This document shows, piece by piece, positions 19,285 through 28,911 of a stretch of DNA of 64,000 nucleotides; the first letter of the stretch is position 1, and each line of letters starts with the position of its first letter. Where the stretch lies: NCBI RefSeq assembly GCF_001690495.1, contig NZ_LZGS01000004.1:62001-126000 (forward strand), read 5' to 3'. The notes beneath the pieces are model-generated. The model was given only the letters and a program-made list of their open reading frames with translations. It did not search any database and had not been told where the DNA came from. This DNA comes from Gilliamella sp. App4-10. Its GTDB lineage: Bacteria > Pseudomonadota > Gammaproteobacteria > Enterobacterales > Orbaceae. The translations under genes were made by a program, and so were the position numbers.

Positions 19285-19360
19285 GGGTCGTTAGCTCAGT
19301 CGGTAGAGCAGCGGACTTTTAATCCGTTGGTCGAGCGTTCGAATCGCTCACGACCCACCA
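19285..19360 (+). tRNA. tRNA-Lys(TTT)
   Basis: A complete 76-base cloverleaf with acceptor GGGTCGT and ACGACCC, anticodon loop CTTTTAA with anticodon TTT, and encoded CCA. It lies 9 bases after the second tRNA-Val and is cotranscribed with it, a common Val-Lys arrangement. Confidence 0.97.
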
Positions 19361-19520
19361 TTTATCTTTAGTAAACTTCAAATAAACCAAATCAAAATTT
19401 ATTTAACGAAAAACATGGTGAGTACACCAGTCGTTTAAAAAATTTGTCTGGAACAAATTTGAACGACACGTTAGGTTATCCCCAAAGGGGGTGAGGCACA
19501 CAATGTACTGAATAATCAAC

Positions 19521-19536
19521 CTCACGACCACCATTT
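19521..19536 (+). repeat. partial copy of the tRNA-Lys 3' end
   Basis: CTCACGACCACCATTT repeats the end of tRNA-Lys plus following bases (19347-19363) with one missing C. The 160 bases between hold no gene, only a small CCCC/GGGG hairpin near 19479. It could be a trace of an excised integrating element or of a lost tRNA gene. Confidence 0.4.
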
Positions 19537-19556
19537 TTTGATACCAATACTTACAA

Positions 19557-21512
19557 TTAATCTATTAAACCATAACCTTGTAGGTATATTGCTTTTACAT
19601 CGTTTGACAAATCAGACGCTTGTTTTTTTACACTATCCATTGAATCGGGTAATGAAAATGGCATTTTAGCCAAATAAGGTTTGTTATCAAATAATCTATC
19701 AAATAATACATTATCATTTACCCCAAAATTAGCAATAATCGCACTAGCATATTGTTTTATAGGGGCAAGAACTGCTGGTCTATCCAAATAAACGGTAACA
19801 ACAACACGATGCGTTTTACTTGCTTGAGCAATAAATTCAATATCTTTGTCGTTAGGCGGAAATGCCAATGATCCCTCATGCTGTTCTAAGCCAAAAAAGT
19901 AACCTTTATGGTTTTGTTCATAAGGCGCATTTATTCGAACTACAACAACATTAGCTTGGTCTAAATCATCAACAATATTAGCTTTGTGCTTTAAAAGATT
20001 TTTAGCATCTGATAAAAAACCATGTAAATAGATTTTGTTATTAGGATTTAATGGTAATGTGTTTTGTGTATTTTCAAGTAATACTAAAGAATTATATTGA
20101 GCTTGATTTGCCACTTTTTGAAAATCTTTGTTACCGACAAGATTTGTTTTACTTGGATCAACATACGGTGTTTCAAATTGACCTAAAGAAAACTTTTGAA
20201 TCAAGATAGCCAACACTGCGTTATCGATGTCTTTTTCAGCAATTTTTTTGTTTTTAACAGCTGTTACAATAATTGAGCTATCACTAACACCTCCAAATTG
20301 TTGAATTCCTGCTTGAATAGCTTTAATAAAACGTTGCTCTTTGGTCAGATCTTCAACTCCCCATGGCATGCCTTCTACTTTGGGTTTAACACCTGAAGGC
20401 GTGCCATTGACACAAACTTCATTACAATCACTCGTAATATTCCAATCACTCATGATAACACCTTTAAATTTATAGGTGTCACGTAATAAATCTTTTAATA
20501 AAAACGAATTAAATCCACCACCAACAGCATCAAGTTTATGATTATTTATTTGAGCATTTTTCAATATAGAATAAGTCGGCATGACACCGGCAACATTTGC
20601 CTCAAAAGCGCCAGTAAATGGAATAATATGTTCTTTCAAACTGTCTTTTTTTGTAAAAAGTGCATATTTACCATAAGCACTATGACTATCAAAACCATTT
20701 TCGGCTGCGCCATAACCCACCCAATGTTTAACAACGGCGGCCACACTTTGTGAATTTAAACCATCTTTACCTTGCATTCCTGAGATATAACCTCTAACCA
20801 TCTTTTTACTTAGTTCAGGATTTTCACCAAATGTACCTTCAAAGCGAGCCCAACGAGGTTCTGTACCCAAATCTGCCATTGGTGATAATGCTTGGGTTAT
20901 TCCTAATGATCTATATTCTTGACGAATGATATCACCATATTCATTAATATCTTTTTCATGACCAATAGCTGCCATTCCTAATGTTCCTGGCCATTGGCTA
21001 AAACCGCTTTTTATGCCTGATTCATTGCCATAATAAAATGTATTTCTAGGATCAACACTTATCGTCAATGGAATAGATAAACGGGAAGATTCAGCTATTT
21101 TTTGTAGTTGATTATTTTGTTTTGCAAAATCCTTAGGATTAACTTCTAAACGTGTAATAAAACTATTAACCTTATCTTTTAAAATTAAAGCGGTCAGTTT
21201 TTTGAAATCATACTTGTCTCCACGCCCAATCTCATTATTTAAACTCGGTGCATTGCCATGCATCATCAACCCAGCTTTTTCTTCTAATGTCATTCTTGAA
21301 AGCAGATCCTGCGCACGTTGTTCTGGTGATAAACGCCAATCCTCATAAGGAGTTAGTTTTCCATTTTTATCCATATCCTTAAATTCAAGGTTATCAACAA
21401 TAATTTTTTTTAATTGACGACTTTCAAGTTTGACTTGGTCAATGGCAAATAATGGGCTTATTGTAAGAACAGAACTGATTAATAGCGCAATCTTTAAAAT
21501 CTTACTTCTCAT
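19557..21512 (-). CDS. secreted glycoside hydrolase family 3 protein
   Basis: The 651-residue protein has a signal peptide (about residues 1-23, ending in PLFA), an EF-hand-like DMDKNGKLTPYED near residues 46-58, and a GH3 barrel with KHWVGYGA and the nucleophile loop GVIMSDW (Asp about residue 356), then the second alpha/beta domain. GH3 enzymes remove beta-linked glucose, xylose or related sugars from the non-reducing end; which sugar is not readable here. It is probably periplasmic. GGAG lies 6 bases before ATG 21512, so the upstream start at 21542 is rejected. It stands alone as a single-gene unit. Confidence 0.9.
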   Translation of the reverse strand: MRSKILKIALLISSVLTISPLFAIDQVKLESRQLKKIIVDNLEFKDMDKNGKLTPYEDWRLSPEQRAQDLLSRMTLEEKAGLMMHGNAPSLNNEIGRGDKYDFKKLTALILKDKVNSFITRLEVNPKDFAKQNNQLQKIAESSRLSIPLTISVDPRNTFYYGNESGIKSGFSQWPGTLGMAAIGHEKDINEYGDIIRQEYRSLGITQALSPMADLGTEPRWARFEGTFGENPELSKKMVRGYISGMQGKDGLNSQSVAAVVKHWVGYGAAENGFDSHSAYGKYALFTKKDSLKEHIIPFTGAFEANVAGVMPTYSILKNAQINNHKLDAVGGGFNSFLLKDLLRDTYKFKGVIMSDWNITSDCNEVCVNGTPSGVKPKVEGMPWGVEDLTKEQRFIKAIQAGIQQFGGVSDSSIIVTAVKNKKIAEKDIDNAVLAILIQKFSLGQFETPYVDPSKTNLVGNKDFQKVANQAQYNSLVLLENTQNTLPLNPNNKIYLHGFLSDAKNLLKHKANIVDDLDQANVVVVRINAPYEQNHKGYFFGLEQHEGSLAFPPNDKDIEFIAQASKTHRVVVTVYLDRPAVLAPIKQYASAIIANFGVNDNVLFDRLFDNKPYLAKMPFSLPDSMDSVKKQASDLSNDVKAIYLQGYGLID

Positions 21513-21652
21513 CTTTTTCTCCTTAAGTGACCTATTACACATTTATTATTAATATTAAATTCTTAAAATAGCTGATTTGAATACACAGCAACAAATCATC
21601 TTATGAAATTTGCTATAGCGAATTTATATCCCGTCTTTTTTGCCTTTATATA

Positions 21653-21697
21653 AAACAAAAAAACCTAAACACTTTGTTAACCAAATTGTTTAGGTTT
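21653..21697 (-). terminator. intrinsic terminator after argO
   Basis: An 11-12 bp stem (AAACCTAAACA with TGTTTAGGTTT) with a loop of about 14 bases is followed on the minus strand by a run of seven T residues. It lies downstream of the argO pseudogene and upstream of the GH3 gene, both on the minus strand. Confidence 0.75.
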
Positions 21698-21804
21698 TGC
21701 CTATATCGTCAATTGACGATGTAGTAACAATCCAAATTCATACTATGTAAACTAACATTAATAAGATAAAGAAGATATCCTATAATTTAACTTGTTGATG
21801 TAAT

Positions 21805-21820
21805 TGTGATGACAGTCACA
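21805..21820. promoter_or_regulatory. CRP-type binding site
   Basis: TGTGA, six bases and TCACA match both CRP half-sites exactly, and the flanks (AAT before, TT after) extend the match. It lies about 290 bases upstream of the GH3 start, but a minus-strand terminator sits between them, so its target is uncertain. Confidence 0.5.
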
Positions 21821-21962
21821 TTCTTAATCCATATGTTATTTAATAACCAATTATGAATTAATTATTTTTTTAACACTATATTCTTTAGCTAGAACTAAAA
21901 ATCAGTCAAAACATAAAATATTTTTTGTCAGTAATATGCATGGCTAGCTTACAACTATTAGC

Positions 21963-22573
21963 TTAATTTTTATAAACTATATAAATAACTAATCGGTAAG
22001 CGATATAGAACATTACAGTACCAATAATGCAATCCAATATTACCCACATTCTTTTTTGTCTAAATAGCGGTGTGAGTAATCTTGCCCCATAACCAATACT
22101 AAAAAACCAGATGAATGAAACACAAACCGCGCCAATCAAAAAAGCAAGTTTTTGTTCACTGGTTAACGTTCCAGCAATCCCACCCACAATAACAACAGTA
22201 TCTAAATAGACATGAGGATTGAGCAGTGTGATTGCCAAAGTTGCTAGTATAACTTTTAATAAGCTGTTATTATTAGGAACTTGAGATTTGATTTGCATAC
22301 TACGTGTGCCTTTAATTGCACTTTTAAACGCACAAAAGCCATACCAAACTAAAAAAGCCGCCCCCTAGTAGCGCAAGTATATTAGTAATTAAAGGATTGC
22401 TACCAATAAAGGTACCTACCCCCAAAATACCAACGGACATCAAAGCAAAATCACAGATAAAATAAATTGCCGAGACATAAAAGATATGATTTTTTAATAA
22501 CCCTTGCTTGAGCACCAATAGCAATAATTAGACTGGCTGAAATTAAAGCGCCACGTAATATTTCTGATAACAC
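21963..22573 (-). pseudogene. argO: LysE/ArgO-family arginine exporter, two frameshifts
   Basis: Three frames together give a full ArgO-like protein. The first runs from GTG 22573 through LRGALISASLIIAIGAQ. The second begins with LKQGLLKNH and covers ICDFALMSVGI. The third starts at AAFLVWYGFCAFKSAIK and includes LAITLLNPHVYLDTVV to the end. The NAFV segment expected after IGAQ is lost, consistent with a 17-base deletion between direct repeats GTGCTCAA. The second shift lies in a run of five G residues near 22365 and is explained by one extra G. The gene would have exported arginine; it is now non-functional unless both are sequencing errors. Confidence 0.88.
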
Positions 22574-22651
22574 TTGTTATAACACTTAAGAATGGGAAAA
22601 TTTATTATATAATCATGATACCATATGCTTATAACAAACGTATTTAAGCTA

Positions 22652-24001
22652 TTATCGTTCATTTTTTTCTAGCCACAGTAATTGGGTTCGATTGTTGTTT
22701 AAATAGAGAATAATCACACCAATTGCTAGCCAAATAATACCGACAATTTTAGCATCATTATCAATATGTAGTAATACGGGTAATAGCACCACAATACCGA
22801 TAATAGGCATAAAGATATCTAAAAACCAAGAAAGCCAGCCTTTAGAGCCTTTTTTGAGTTTAAAATAGCCGATTACAGATAAATGTAACATAATAAATGC
22901 CGTTAATGCGCCAATATCAACAAATGACACTAACGTTGGTAACCCTTTTGCATTATTCGCAGCAATAACTACTAAACATAAATTAAATAAAGCAGCAAAT
23001 AAAATAGCCATTGTTGGCACACCGCTTTTTTCACCCACTTTAGCAAAAACTGGAGGTAAACGCTTATCACGCCCCATGCTAAATAAAAGGCGACTTGCTG
23101 CGGCTTGTCCAACCATTGCAGCAAATGATGCACCAATAGCTTTCATTAAACTTAGTGCCCATCCTAACCATAAATTAATTTCTTGATTGACAATATTATA
23201 GTAAGCTTTACCTTGTAGTTCGGGATGACTACGCAAATAGTCTGAGCTATAAGGATTAAGTAAAGCTCCAACATAAATTTGTACCACAAATAAACAACCG
23301 GCTAAAATTAAACAGCTCATAATCGCTTTACTGACTAAATTATGATGGCCACTATTTTCTTCAGAAAAAGTCGCAATAGCATCAAATCCCAAATAAGATA
23401 GTACAGCAATAGACACCGCATTAAATAGTTTACCCCAACTGAATAAATTTCCCCCAACAAAAGGTTGCAACCAATCTTTGCTACTCTCACTGGTTATTAT
23501 TATCCACATACCAGTAGCTAACACAGCAAGCAGGACAATAATTTCAAATATTAGTATGATCAACGTGATTTTGGCCGATTTTTTGGCACCCATTAAATTC
23601 AGCGTGGTAGTTAACATAACAGCTACACAAGTCCATACCCATATTGGCACTTCGGGGATCAATGCATTGAACGATATGCCACTAAATAAATAAGCAACAG
23701 CAGGAATAAACATATAATCAAGTAATAACAACCAGCCTACTAAAAATCCAGCATTAGGATGGATACCAATAGAGCAATAAGCGTAAACGGCGCCCGCATG
23801 CGGTAAAGCAGTTGCCATTCTAGCATAAGAAAATGCAGTAAATGACATCACCAAAGTGGCAACTATATAAACTAAAGCAACTGCACCATCACTTATCGCA
23901 TCTAAAACGCCAAATAATCCTATAGGTGCTGCTGGACCAATAAAAAGCAATCCCAGAATAACTAAATCCCAGAACCGCATATTTTTACTTAACTGTTGCA
24001 T
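22652..24001 (-). CDS. APC-family amino acid permease
   Basis: A membrane protein of about 449 residues with 12 hydrophobic segments. The first, LGLLFIGPAAPIGLFGVL, and GFDAIATFSEE in the middle are typical of amino acid-polyamine-organocation transporters, and SRLLFSMGRDKRLP is a family signature before segment 9. Members move amino acids or polyamines with protons; the substrate is not readable. The start is uncertain: ATG 24001 fits homologue length but lacks a clear ribosome site, and a GTG at 24061 would add 20 residues. Confidence 0.85.
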   Translation of the reverse strand: MQQLSKNMRFWDLVILGLLFIGPAAPIGLFGVLDAISDGAVALVYIVATLVMSFTAFSYARMATALPHAGAVYAYCSIGIHPNAGFLVGWLLLLDYMFIPAVAYLFSGISFNALIPEVPIWVWTCVAVMLTTTLNLMGAKKSAKITLIILIFEIIVLLAVLATGMWIIITSESSKDWLQPFVGGNLFSWGKLFNAVSIAVLSYLGFDAIATFSEENSGHHNLVSKAIMSCLILAGCLFVVQIYVGALLNPYSSDYLRSHPELQGKAYYNIVNQEINLWLGWALSLMKAIGASFAAMVGQAAASRLLFSMGRDKRLPPVFAKVGEKSGVPTMAILFAALFNLCLVVIAANNAKGLPTLVSFVDIGALTAFIMLHLSVIGYFKLKKGSKGWLSWFLDIFMPIIGIVVLLPVLLHIDNDAKIVGIIWLAIGVIILYLNNNRTQLLWLEKNER

Positions 24002-24111
24002 AATTGTTTTCGTATCATAATCATCAATAAAGTAGAATGTTAAATGATTACTAAAAAACACACTAAGATCAGCTTGTTATTAAGTTATAATTATTTGTTA
24101 TAAGAAGATGT

Positions 24112-24531
24112 TTAATGATGCTCTCTCACCTCATAGGTATACGACATTTTTGCGGTCTTACCTAACATGATAGAGGCACTACAATATTTTTCTGAAGCAA
24201 GTTTCACTGCTCTTTCAACTGCCTCGCTATCTACATTAATACCAGTAATCACTATATGAAAATTAATTGATGTATAAACTTTAGGAGAAGATTCGGCTTG
24301 AGTTTTATCAATCTCTATCCAAAGATCGCGAACATCTTTTTTATTATTTTTTAAAATAGCGATAATATCGTAAGCCATACAACCTGCTGCACCATGTAAC
24401 AAAAGTTCCATAGGACGAGCGCCACGATTGCGACCGCCATGTTCAATACCACCATCCATCACTAATGAATGTCCACTTGCTGTTTCGCCTAAAAAACCAA
24501 AATCATCAATCCACTTTAAACGATCTTTCAT
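24112..24531 (-). CDS. yhfA: OsmC-family protein YhfA
   Basis: The 139-residue protein has both OsmC cysteines, in AAGCMAYD and EKYCSASIML, and starts with LKWIDDFGFLGETASGH, close to YhfA. OsmC proteins are dimeric thiol-dependent peroxidases, but the YhfA subgroup has no settled role. AAGGAGC lies 6 bases before the ATG. The gene stands alone between an APC permease and a TSUP remnant. Confidence 0.9.
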   Translation of the reverse strand: MKDRLKWIDDFGFLGETASGHSLVMDGGIEHGGRNRGARPMELLLHGAAGCMAYDIIAILKNNKKDVRDLWIEIDKTQAESSPKVYTSINFHIVITGINVDSEAVERAVKLASEKYCSASIMLGKTAKMSYTYEVREHH

Positions 24532-24831
24532 TATTCGCTCCTTTTAATTTATCTTTAAACTTTTCATTCGTTATAATTTACGCAATAACATAAGCTTTTT
24601 TAAGCATTCTATCATCTTTTCACCTATTAATTTTTGATCAAACTTGATAATAATTTTGATTTATTTGCGAATAGATTCATTGGGTTATTGTAAATAGCTC
24701 AGGTAGAATAACCAACTTATTTGCAACAAACATCTTTGTAAATATAATTAAAATCAATTATCTACTCTTAACTTTCACTTAACGAACAAATAGACAAGTG
24801 ATTCGCTTTACCACCACCTTAAAGATTGAAT
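24532..24831. other. AT-rich gap upstream of yhfA
   Basis: These 300 bases show no coding sequence, repeat or clear regulatory site. They should contain the yhfA promoter on the minus strand. Confidence 0.5.
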
Positions 24832-25157
24832 ATGATTTTTGAGTTTGTTATCTTTCGTAGTATTGGAGCTGATGCAGGATTATTAGCCGGTATTTTTGGC
24901 GTTGGTGGCGCATTAATAGTGCCTTCTTTAATTTTTATCTTAAATTACTTTAATCTAGGTAATCCTTGAGTTCATCATATAGCTATTGCAACAGTTTAGG
25001 TTTTATTTATTTACCTGCAGCCTTAGTAATTATGCTAGCAAGTACCCCCATGGCCAAAGTGGGCGTACAAATTGCACAGAAATTATCAATTAAAAAATTA
25101 ATCAGATTTTTTGGTCTATTTTTATTATTGCTCGTAATCAAGTTAATCATGTCTTAA
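24832..25157 (+). pseudogene. TSUP (TauE/SafE) family transporter remnant
   Basis: From ATG 24832 the frame reads GLLAGIFGVGGALIVPSLIF, the conserved first helix of TauE/SafE proteins, up to TGA at 24967. HHIAIATV follows after the stop and then another stop. A second frame resumes with YLPAALVIMLASTPMAKVGV, found near the end of the family, to TAA 25157. About 110 of about 260 residues remain, so a large internal deletion plus stops has destroyed the gene. Confidence 0.8.
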
Positions 25158-25170
25158 ACATTATTGGATA

Positions 25171-25196
25171 TAAAAAAGGTCACAAAAGTGACCTTA
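25171..25196 (-). terminator. intrinsic terminator after mltB
   Basis: A perfect 8-bp stem (AAGGTCAC with GTGACCTT, loop of four) is followed on the minus strand by a T-run of seven. It lies 26 bases beyond the mltB stop. Confidence 0.85.
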
Positions 25197-25222
25197 TAAA
25201 TTTTGATATCAAATATCAATGA

Positions 25223-26296
25223 CTATCTTGCCTCTTTGACCGCCATTCCTAATTGCCAAACAGCCATTGCATAATGCGTGCTATGGTTATAACGGGTGAT
25301 CGTATAAAAGTTTGGTAATCCATACCAAAATTGGTAACGATCGCCCATATCAAGACGCAATAAGCTCACTTGAGTATATCCATCTAATGAACTTTGGGGT
25401 TTTAATCCAGCTTTCGTAAGTGATTTTATTGAGTACTTAGTGCTAAAACCAGTATCAAGTGATGGTGCTTGACCATCAGCCATTACTGCCACTTTTTTAC
25501 CGCGTTGCCAACCATGTGACTTAAAATAGTTAGCCACACTACCAATAGCATCCACCGGATCCCATAAATCAATCTGACCATCATGGTTAAAATCAACAGC
25601 ATGACGTCTAAACGCAGACGGCATAAATTGACCATATCCCATTGCACCAGCAAACGATCCACTTAAATCAAACGGATCCACACCTTCATCTCGACACATA
25701 ACTAAAAAATCTTCTAACTCATTAGAGAAATATTGTGCTCGCCTTGGATAGTCAAAAGCCAATGTTGACAATGCATCAATGACTTTAGTTTTCCCCATCA
25801 TCCTACCCCAGCCAGTTTCGACTCCAAGAATACCGACAATAATTTCAGGTGGCACACCATATTCATTATAAGCACGCTGTAATTCTTTTTGGTATTGGTT
25901 CCAAAAATCAACACCTCGAGGAAGATTACTTGCAGTAATAAATTTATTTTTATATCGAATCCAAGCACCATTTGGTCCCGTTGAAGGGCTAGCTTTTGGT
26001 GCTTGTTTATCCATTAAATTAATTACCCAATCAAGTTTATTGGTTTGTGCAAGCACATTACGAAGCTGTTGGCGATTAAAACCATGCTTACTAACCATTC
26101 TATCGATAAATTTTTCTTTAGCTATGGCTAACGGAGCGCTAGCGATTTTAGATTGATTGTGATCTTTTTCGAGATAGACACCGCCCACAACATTTGCATG
26201 CCCACGGTGTTCTTTCATAGGGGATGTTGAAAATCTACCATTACTACAAGCTGCAAGCAATAAAATTATATTAATAAGTATGATAATACGCTGCAT
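25223..26296 (-). CDS. mltB: membrane-bound lytic murein transglycosylase B
   Basis: The 357-residue lipoprotein begins with a signal peptide ending in the lipobox LAAC (Cys17). The SLT-like domain contains GVETGWGRMMG with the catalytic glutamate, and GAMGYGQFMPSA and DFNHDGQIDLWDP, both marks of MltB family 3 transglycosylases. It cleaves glycan strands to 1,6-anhydromuropeptides at the inner face of the outer membrane. ampG nearby takes up such products in related bacteria. Confidence 0.95.
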   Translation of the reverse strand: MQRIIILINIILLLAACSNGRFSTSPMKEHRGHANVVGGVYLEKDHNQSKIASAPLAIAKEKFIDRMVSKHGFNRQQLRNVLAQTNKLDWVINLMDKQAPKASPSTGPNGAWIRYKNKFITASNLPRGVDFWNQYQKELQRAYNEYGVPPEIIVGILGVETGWGRMMGKTKVIDALSTLAFDYPRRAQYFSNELEDFLVMCRDEGVDPFDLSGSFAGAMGYGQFMPSAFRRHAVDFNHDGQIDLWDPVDAIGSVANYFKSHGWQRGKKVAVMADGQAPSLDTGFSTKYSIKSLTKAGLKPQSSLDGYTQVSLLRLDMGDRYQFWYGLPNFYTITRYNHSTHYAMAVWQLGMAVKEAR

Positions 26297-26350
26297 ACAA
26301 ATCCATATCTTTAGTAATTAAAAATTGGCAACATCATAAGATATTTCTTG

Positions 26351-27352
26351 TTATTTAACAATATTTGGACACAGCTTACCTTCCGAAACTTGTCTAATAT
26401 TGTTTAAAGTGGTATCAGAGATATTCAACAATGCTTCTTGTGTCAAAAAGGCCTGATGACCAGTAAAAATAACATTATGGCAAGAAGATAAACGGCGGAA
26501 TACGTCATCTAAAATGACATCATTAGATTTGTCTTCAAAAAATAGATCACGTTCGTTTTCATAAACATCCATCCCTAAAGCACCAATTTTTGTTTGCTTT
26601 AATGCATCAATAGCCGCTGTTGCGTCAAGCAATGCTCCACGGCTGGTATTAATAATCATCACACCGTTTTTCATCTTTTGGAAAGACTCTTTATTCATTA
26701 AGTGATAATTTTCGGGTGTCATTGGACAATGTAGCGTAATCACATCTGATTTTGCATATAATTCATCTAACTCAACATATTGAGCCCCTAACTCAACCAC
26801 AGTATCATTCGGATAAGGATCGTAAGCAAGGATATGCATACCAAAACCTTTCAATATACGAATAACGGCTTGACCAATTTTGCCCGTACCAATAACGCCA
26901 GCGGTACGATTGTGCATGTTAACCCCCGTTAATCCATCCAATGAAAAGTTAGCGTCACGAGTACGCTGATAGGCTTTATGTGTTCTTCTATTTAGCGTCA
27001 TCATTAAAGCCACCGCATGTTCTGCTACTGCTTCTGGCGAATAAGCAGGCACACGAACCACCGCAATACCCAATTTTTCAGCCTCGGCTAAATCAACATT
27101 GTCAAATCCAGCACAGCGAAGTGCCAAAATTTTAATGCCATAGCTAGCTAATTTTTGTAGTACTTTTTTATCTACTTCATCATTAACAAATACACAAACC
27201 GCATGATATCCTTGGGCCGTAACAACTGTTTTATGACTCAGCTTATGTTCATAATATTCAATATCAAAACCAAATTTTTTATTGGCAATTTCTAAATGTT
27301 CTTTATCGTAATGCTTACTGCTAAAGACAGCAACTTTGATTGAGTTTTTCAT
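26351..27352 (-). CDS. ldhA: fermentative D-lactate dehydrogenase
   Basis: The 333-residue D-2-hydroxyacid dehydrogenase has the NAD-binding GVIGTGKIGQAV, the arginine of INTSRGALLD region and the catalytic histidine in FTGHQAFLT. The N-terminus VAVFSSKHYDKEHLE and YSPEAVAEHAV match LdhA. It reduces pyruvate to D-lactate and recycles NADH during fermentation. A 288-bp upstream gap, shared with the divergent ampG, shows no clear FNR or CRP site. Confidence 0.94.
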   Translation of the reverse strand: MKNSIKVAVFSSKHYDKEHLEIANKKFGFDIEYYEHKLSHKTVVTAQGYHAVCVFVNDEVDKKVLQKLASYGIKILALRCAGFDNVDLAEAEKLGIAVVRVPAYSPEAVAEHAVALMMTLNRRTHKAYQRTRDANFSLDGLTGVNMHNRTAGVIGTGKIGQAVIRILKGFGMHILAYDPYPNDTVVELGAQYVELDELYAKSDVITLHCPMTPENYHLMNKESFQKMKNGVMIINTSRGALLDATAAIDALKQTKIGALGMDVYENERDLFFEDKSNDVILDDVFRRLSSCHNVIFTGHQAFLTQEALLNISDTTLNNIRQVSEGKLCPNIVK

Positions 27353-27640
27353 GTTAATACACCCCTATTAATAGTATTGGTTAAATTTTTGGCTGGTTAT
27401 TGGCATTAATTAATTTTTATACTAAAACACTTTTATACTGAAACACATTGTTTCCTGAAACTTTTTTACAAGATCTGACTAAAATAATGAATCTTTAGCT
27501 TCCAAAATGTTATTGCGCATAATTTTTTATGTTGAAAACATGACTATCGATAAACGATTTATATTGGCTTGTAGAATTATTTTTTAATATGTTGTGTGCT
27601 ATGATAACACTTTGCTAAAAACTAACAATAAAGTTAAATA

Positions 27641-28903
27641 ATGAATAATGCGAAAAATTCACTTTTAAAAACGATTTTTACCACTAAGATGCTAATCTGC
27701 ATTTTTACTGGCTTCGCTTCTGGGCTACCCTTTTATTTATTATTACAACTATTACCAGCTTGGTTGGAAAGTGAAGGCATAAATATCAAAACGATTGGTA
27801 TTTTTTCATTAACGCAAATTCCCTATATCTTGAAATTTATCTGGTCACCCTTTATGGATGGTTTTTCATTATTTAATTTAGGAAGGCGACGTGGCTGGAT
27901 GCTTGGTTCTCAAATTGTGCTTATCTTTTCAATCGCAATATTGGGATTTTTTTCTCCATCGTTAGACATCTGGCTAATCGCAATTATTTCCTTTATTATT
28001 GCCCTGTTTTCAGCGACTCAGGATGTTGCACTTGATGCTTTTAGACGAGAACTGTTACTTGATCAAGAATTAGGTCTTGGTAACAGTATTCATACTAATG
28101 CTTATCGGATTGCAGGTTTAGTACCAGGTTCATTATCACTGATCTTATCAAACTCTCTACCATGGAATAGTGTTTTCATCATTACCGCACTATTTATGCT
28201 ACCCGCTATCATCATGACGTTGTTAGTAAAAGAGCCTATTAGTCCAACATCAAAAAAACATGATTTTGAAGATATTATTATTAAACCATTTAGTGAATTT
28301 ATTACTCGAAATGGACTTAAAACAGCCATATCGATTTTAGCATTTATATTTTTATATAAATTAGGCGATAGTATGGCTACATCCTTAGCCACTCCTTTTT
28401 ATTTACAAATGGGCTATAGCCGGCCTGACATAGGTTGGATTGCTAAAAATGCATCATTATGGCCAAGTGTATTTGGTGCATTAATGGGTGGAGTTTTAAT
28501 GATTAAAATAGGCATAAACCGCGCACTATGGATTTTTGGCATTATACAAGTTATTTCAATTCTAGGTTTTGCTTGGCTCTCTATAGAAGGTCCGTTCGCT
28601 ACAATAGGAACTTCCCAAAAAACTTTATTAGCCACAGTGATTGGCTTTGAATCACTTGGCGTTGGTCTTGGTTCAGCCGCGTTTGTTGCGTTTATTGCTA
28701 AAACAACCAATCCACTTTATACCGCGACCCAATTTGCTTTATTTACTAGTATTGCATCTATCCCAAGAACATTAATTAATTCATCTACCGGTTTTATGGT
28801 TGAATACTTTGGCTGGACAAACTTTTTTTGGCTATGTTTTATTCTTGCCTTTCCCGGTATGCTATTATTATTAAAAGTGGCCCCATGGAATATCAAATCT
28901 TAG
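27641..28903 (+). CDS. ampG: AmpG-like muropeptide permease
   Basis: The 420-residue MFS protein has 12 membrane segments and the AmpG marks FASGLPFYLLL, TQIPYILKFIWSP, GRRRGWMLGSQ and ATQDVALDAFRRE. AmpG imports GlcNAc-anhydroMurNAc peptides for cell-wall recycling. It is shorter than enteric AmpG (491), lacking the two extra C-terminal segments. The nitroreductase gene starts 8 bases after its stop. Confidence 0.88.
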   Translation: MNNAKNSLLKTIFTTKMLICIFTGFASGLPFYLLLQLLPAWLESEGINIKTIGIFSLTQIPYILKFIWSPFMDGFSLFNLGRRRGWMLGSQIVLIFSIAILGFFSPSLDIWLIAIISFIIALFSATQDVALDAFRRELLLDQELGLGNSIHTNAYRIAGLVPGSLSLILSNSLPWNSVFIITALFMLPAIIMTLLVKEPISPTSKKHDFEDIIIKPFSEFITRNGLKTAISILAFIFLYKLGDSMATSLATPFYLQMGYSRPDIGWIAKNASLWPSVFGALMGGVLMIKIGINRALWIFGIIQVISILGFAWLSIEGPFATIGTSQKTLLATVIGFESLGVGLGSAAFVAFIAKTTNPLYTATQFALFTSIASIPRTLINSSTGFMVEYFGWTNFFWLCFILAFPGMLLLLKVAPWNIKS

Positions 28904-28911
28904 GAGAAAAT

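Larger units (their letters stand above)
21543..21962. other. intergenic region between the GH3 gene and the argO pseudogene
   Basis: The 420 bases contain a minus-strand terminator and a CRP-like palindrome, listed separately. No coding sequence is visible. The GH3 promoter should lie between the terminator and the gene. Confidence 0.6.

Noticed and set aside
19089-19360. Near-identical repeated blocks that could look like a repeat array
   Set aside because: Each block is a complete tRNA cloverleaf, so they are tandem tRNA genes and not a CRISPR or mobile repeat.
28828-28911. N-terminal extension of the nitroreductase
   Set aside because: It overlaps ampG, lacks a ribosome site and is not part of the family; ATG 28912 has AGGAG.
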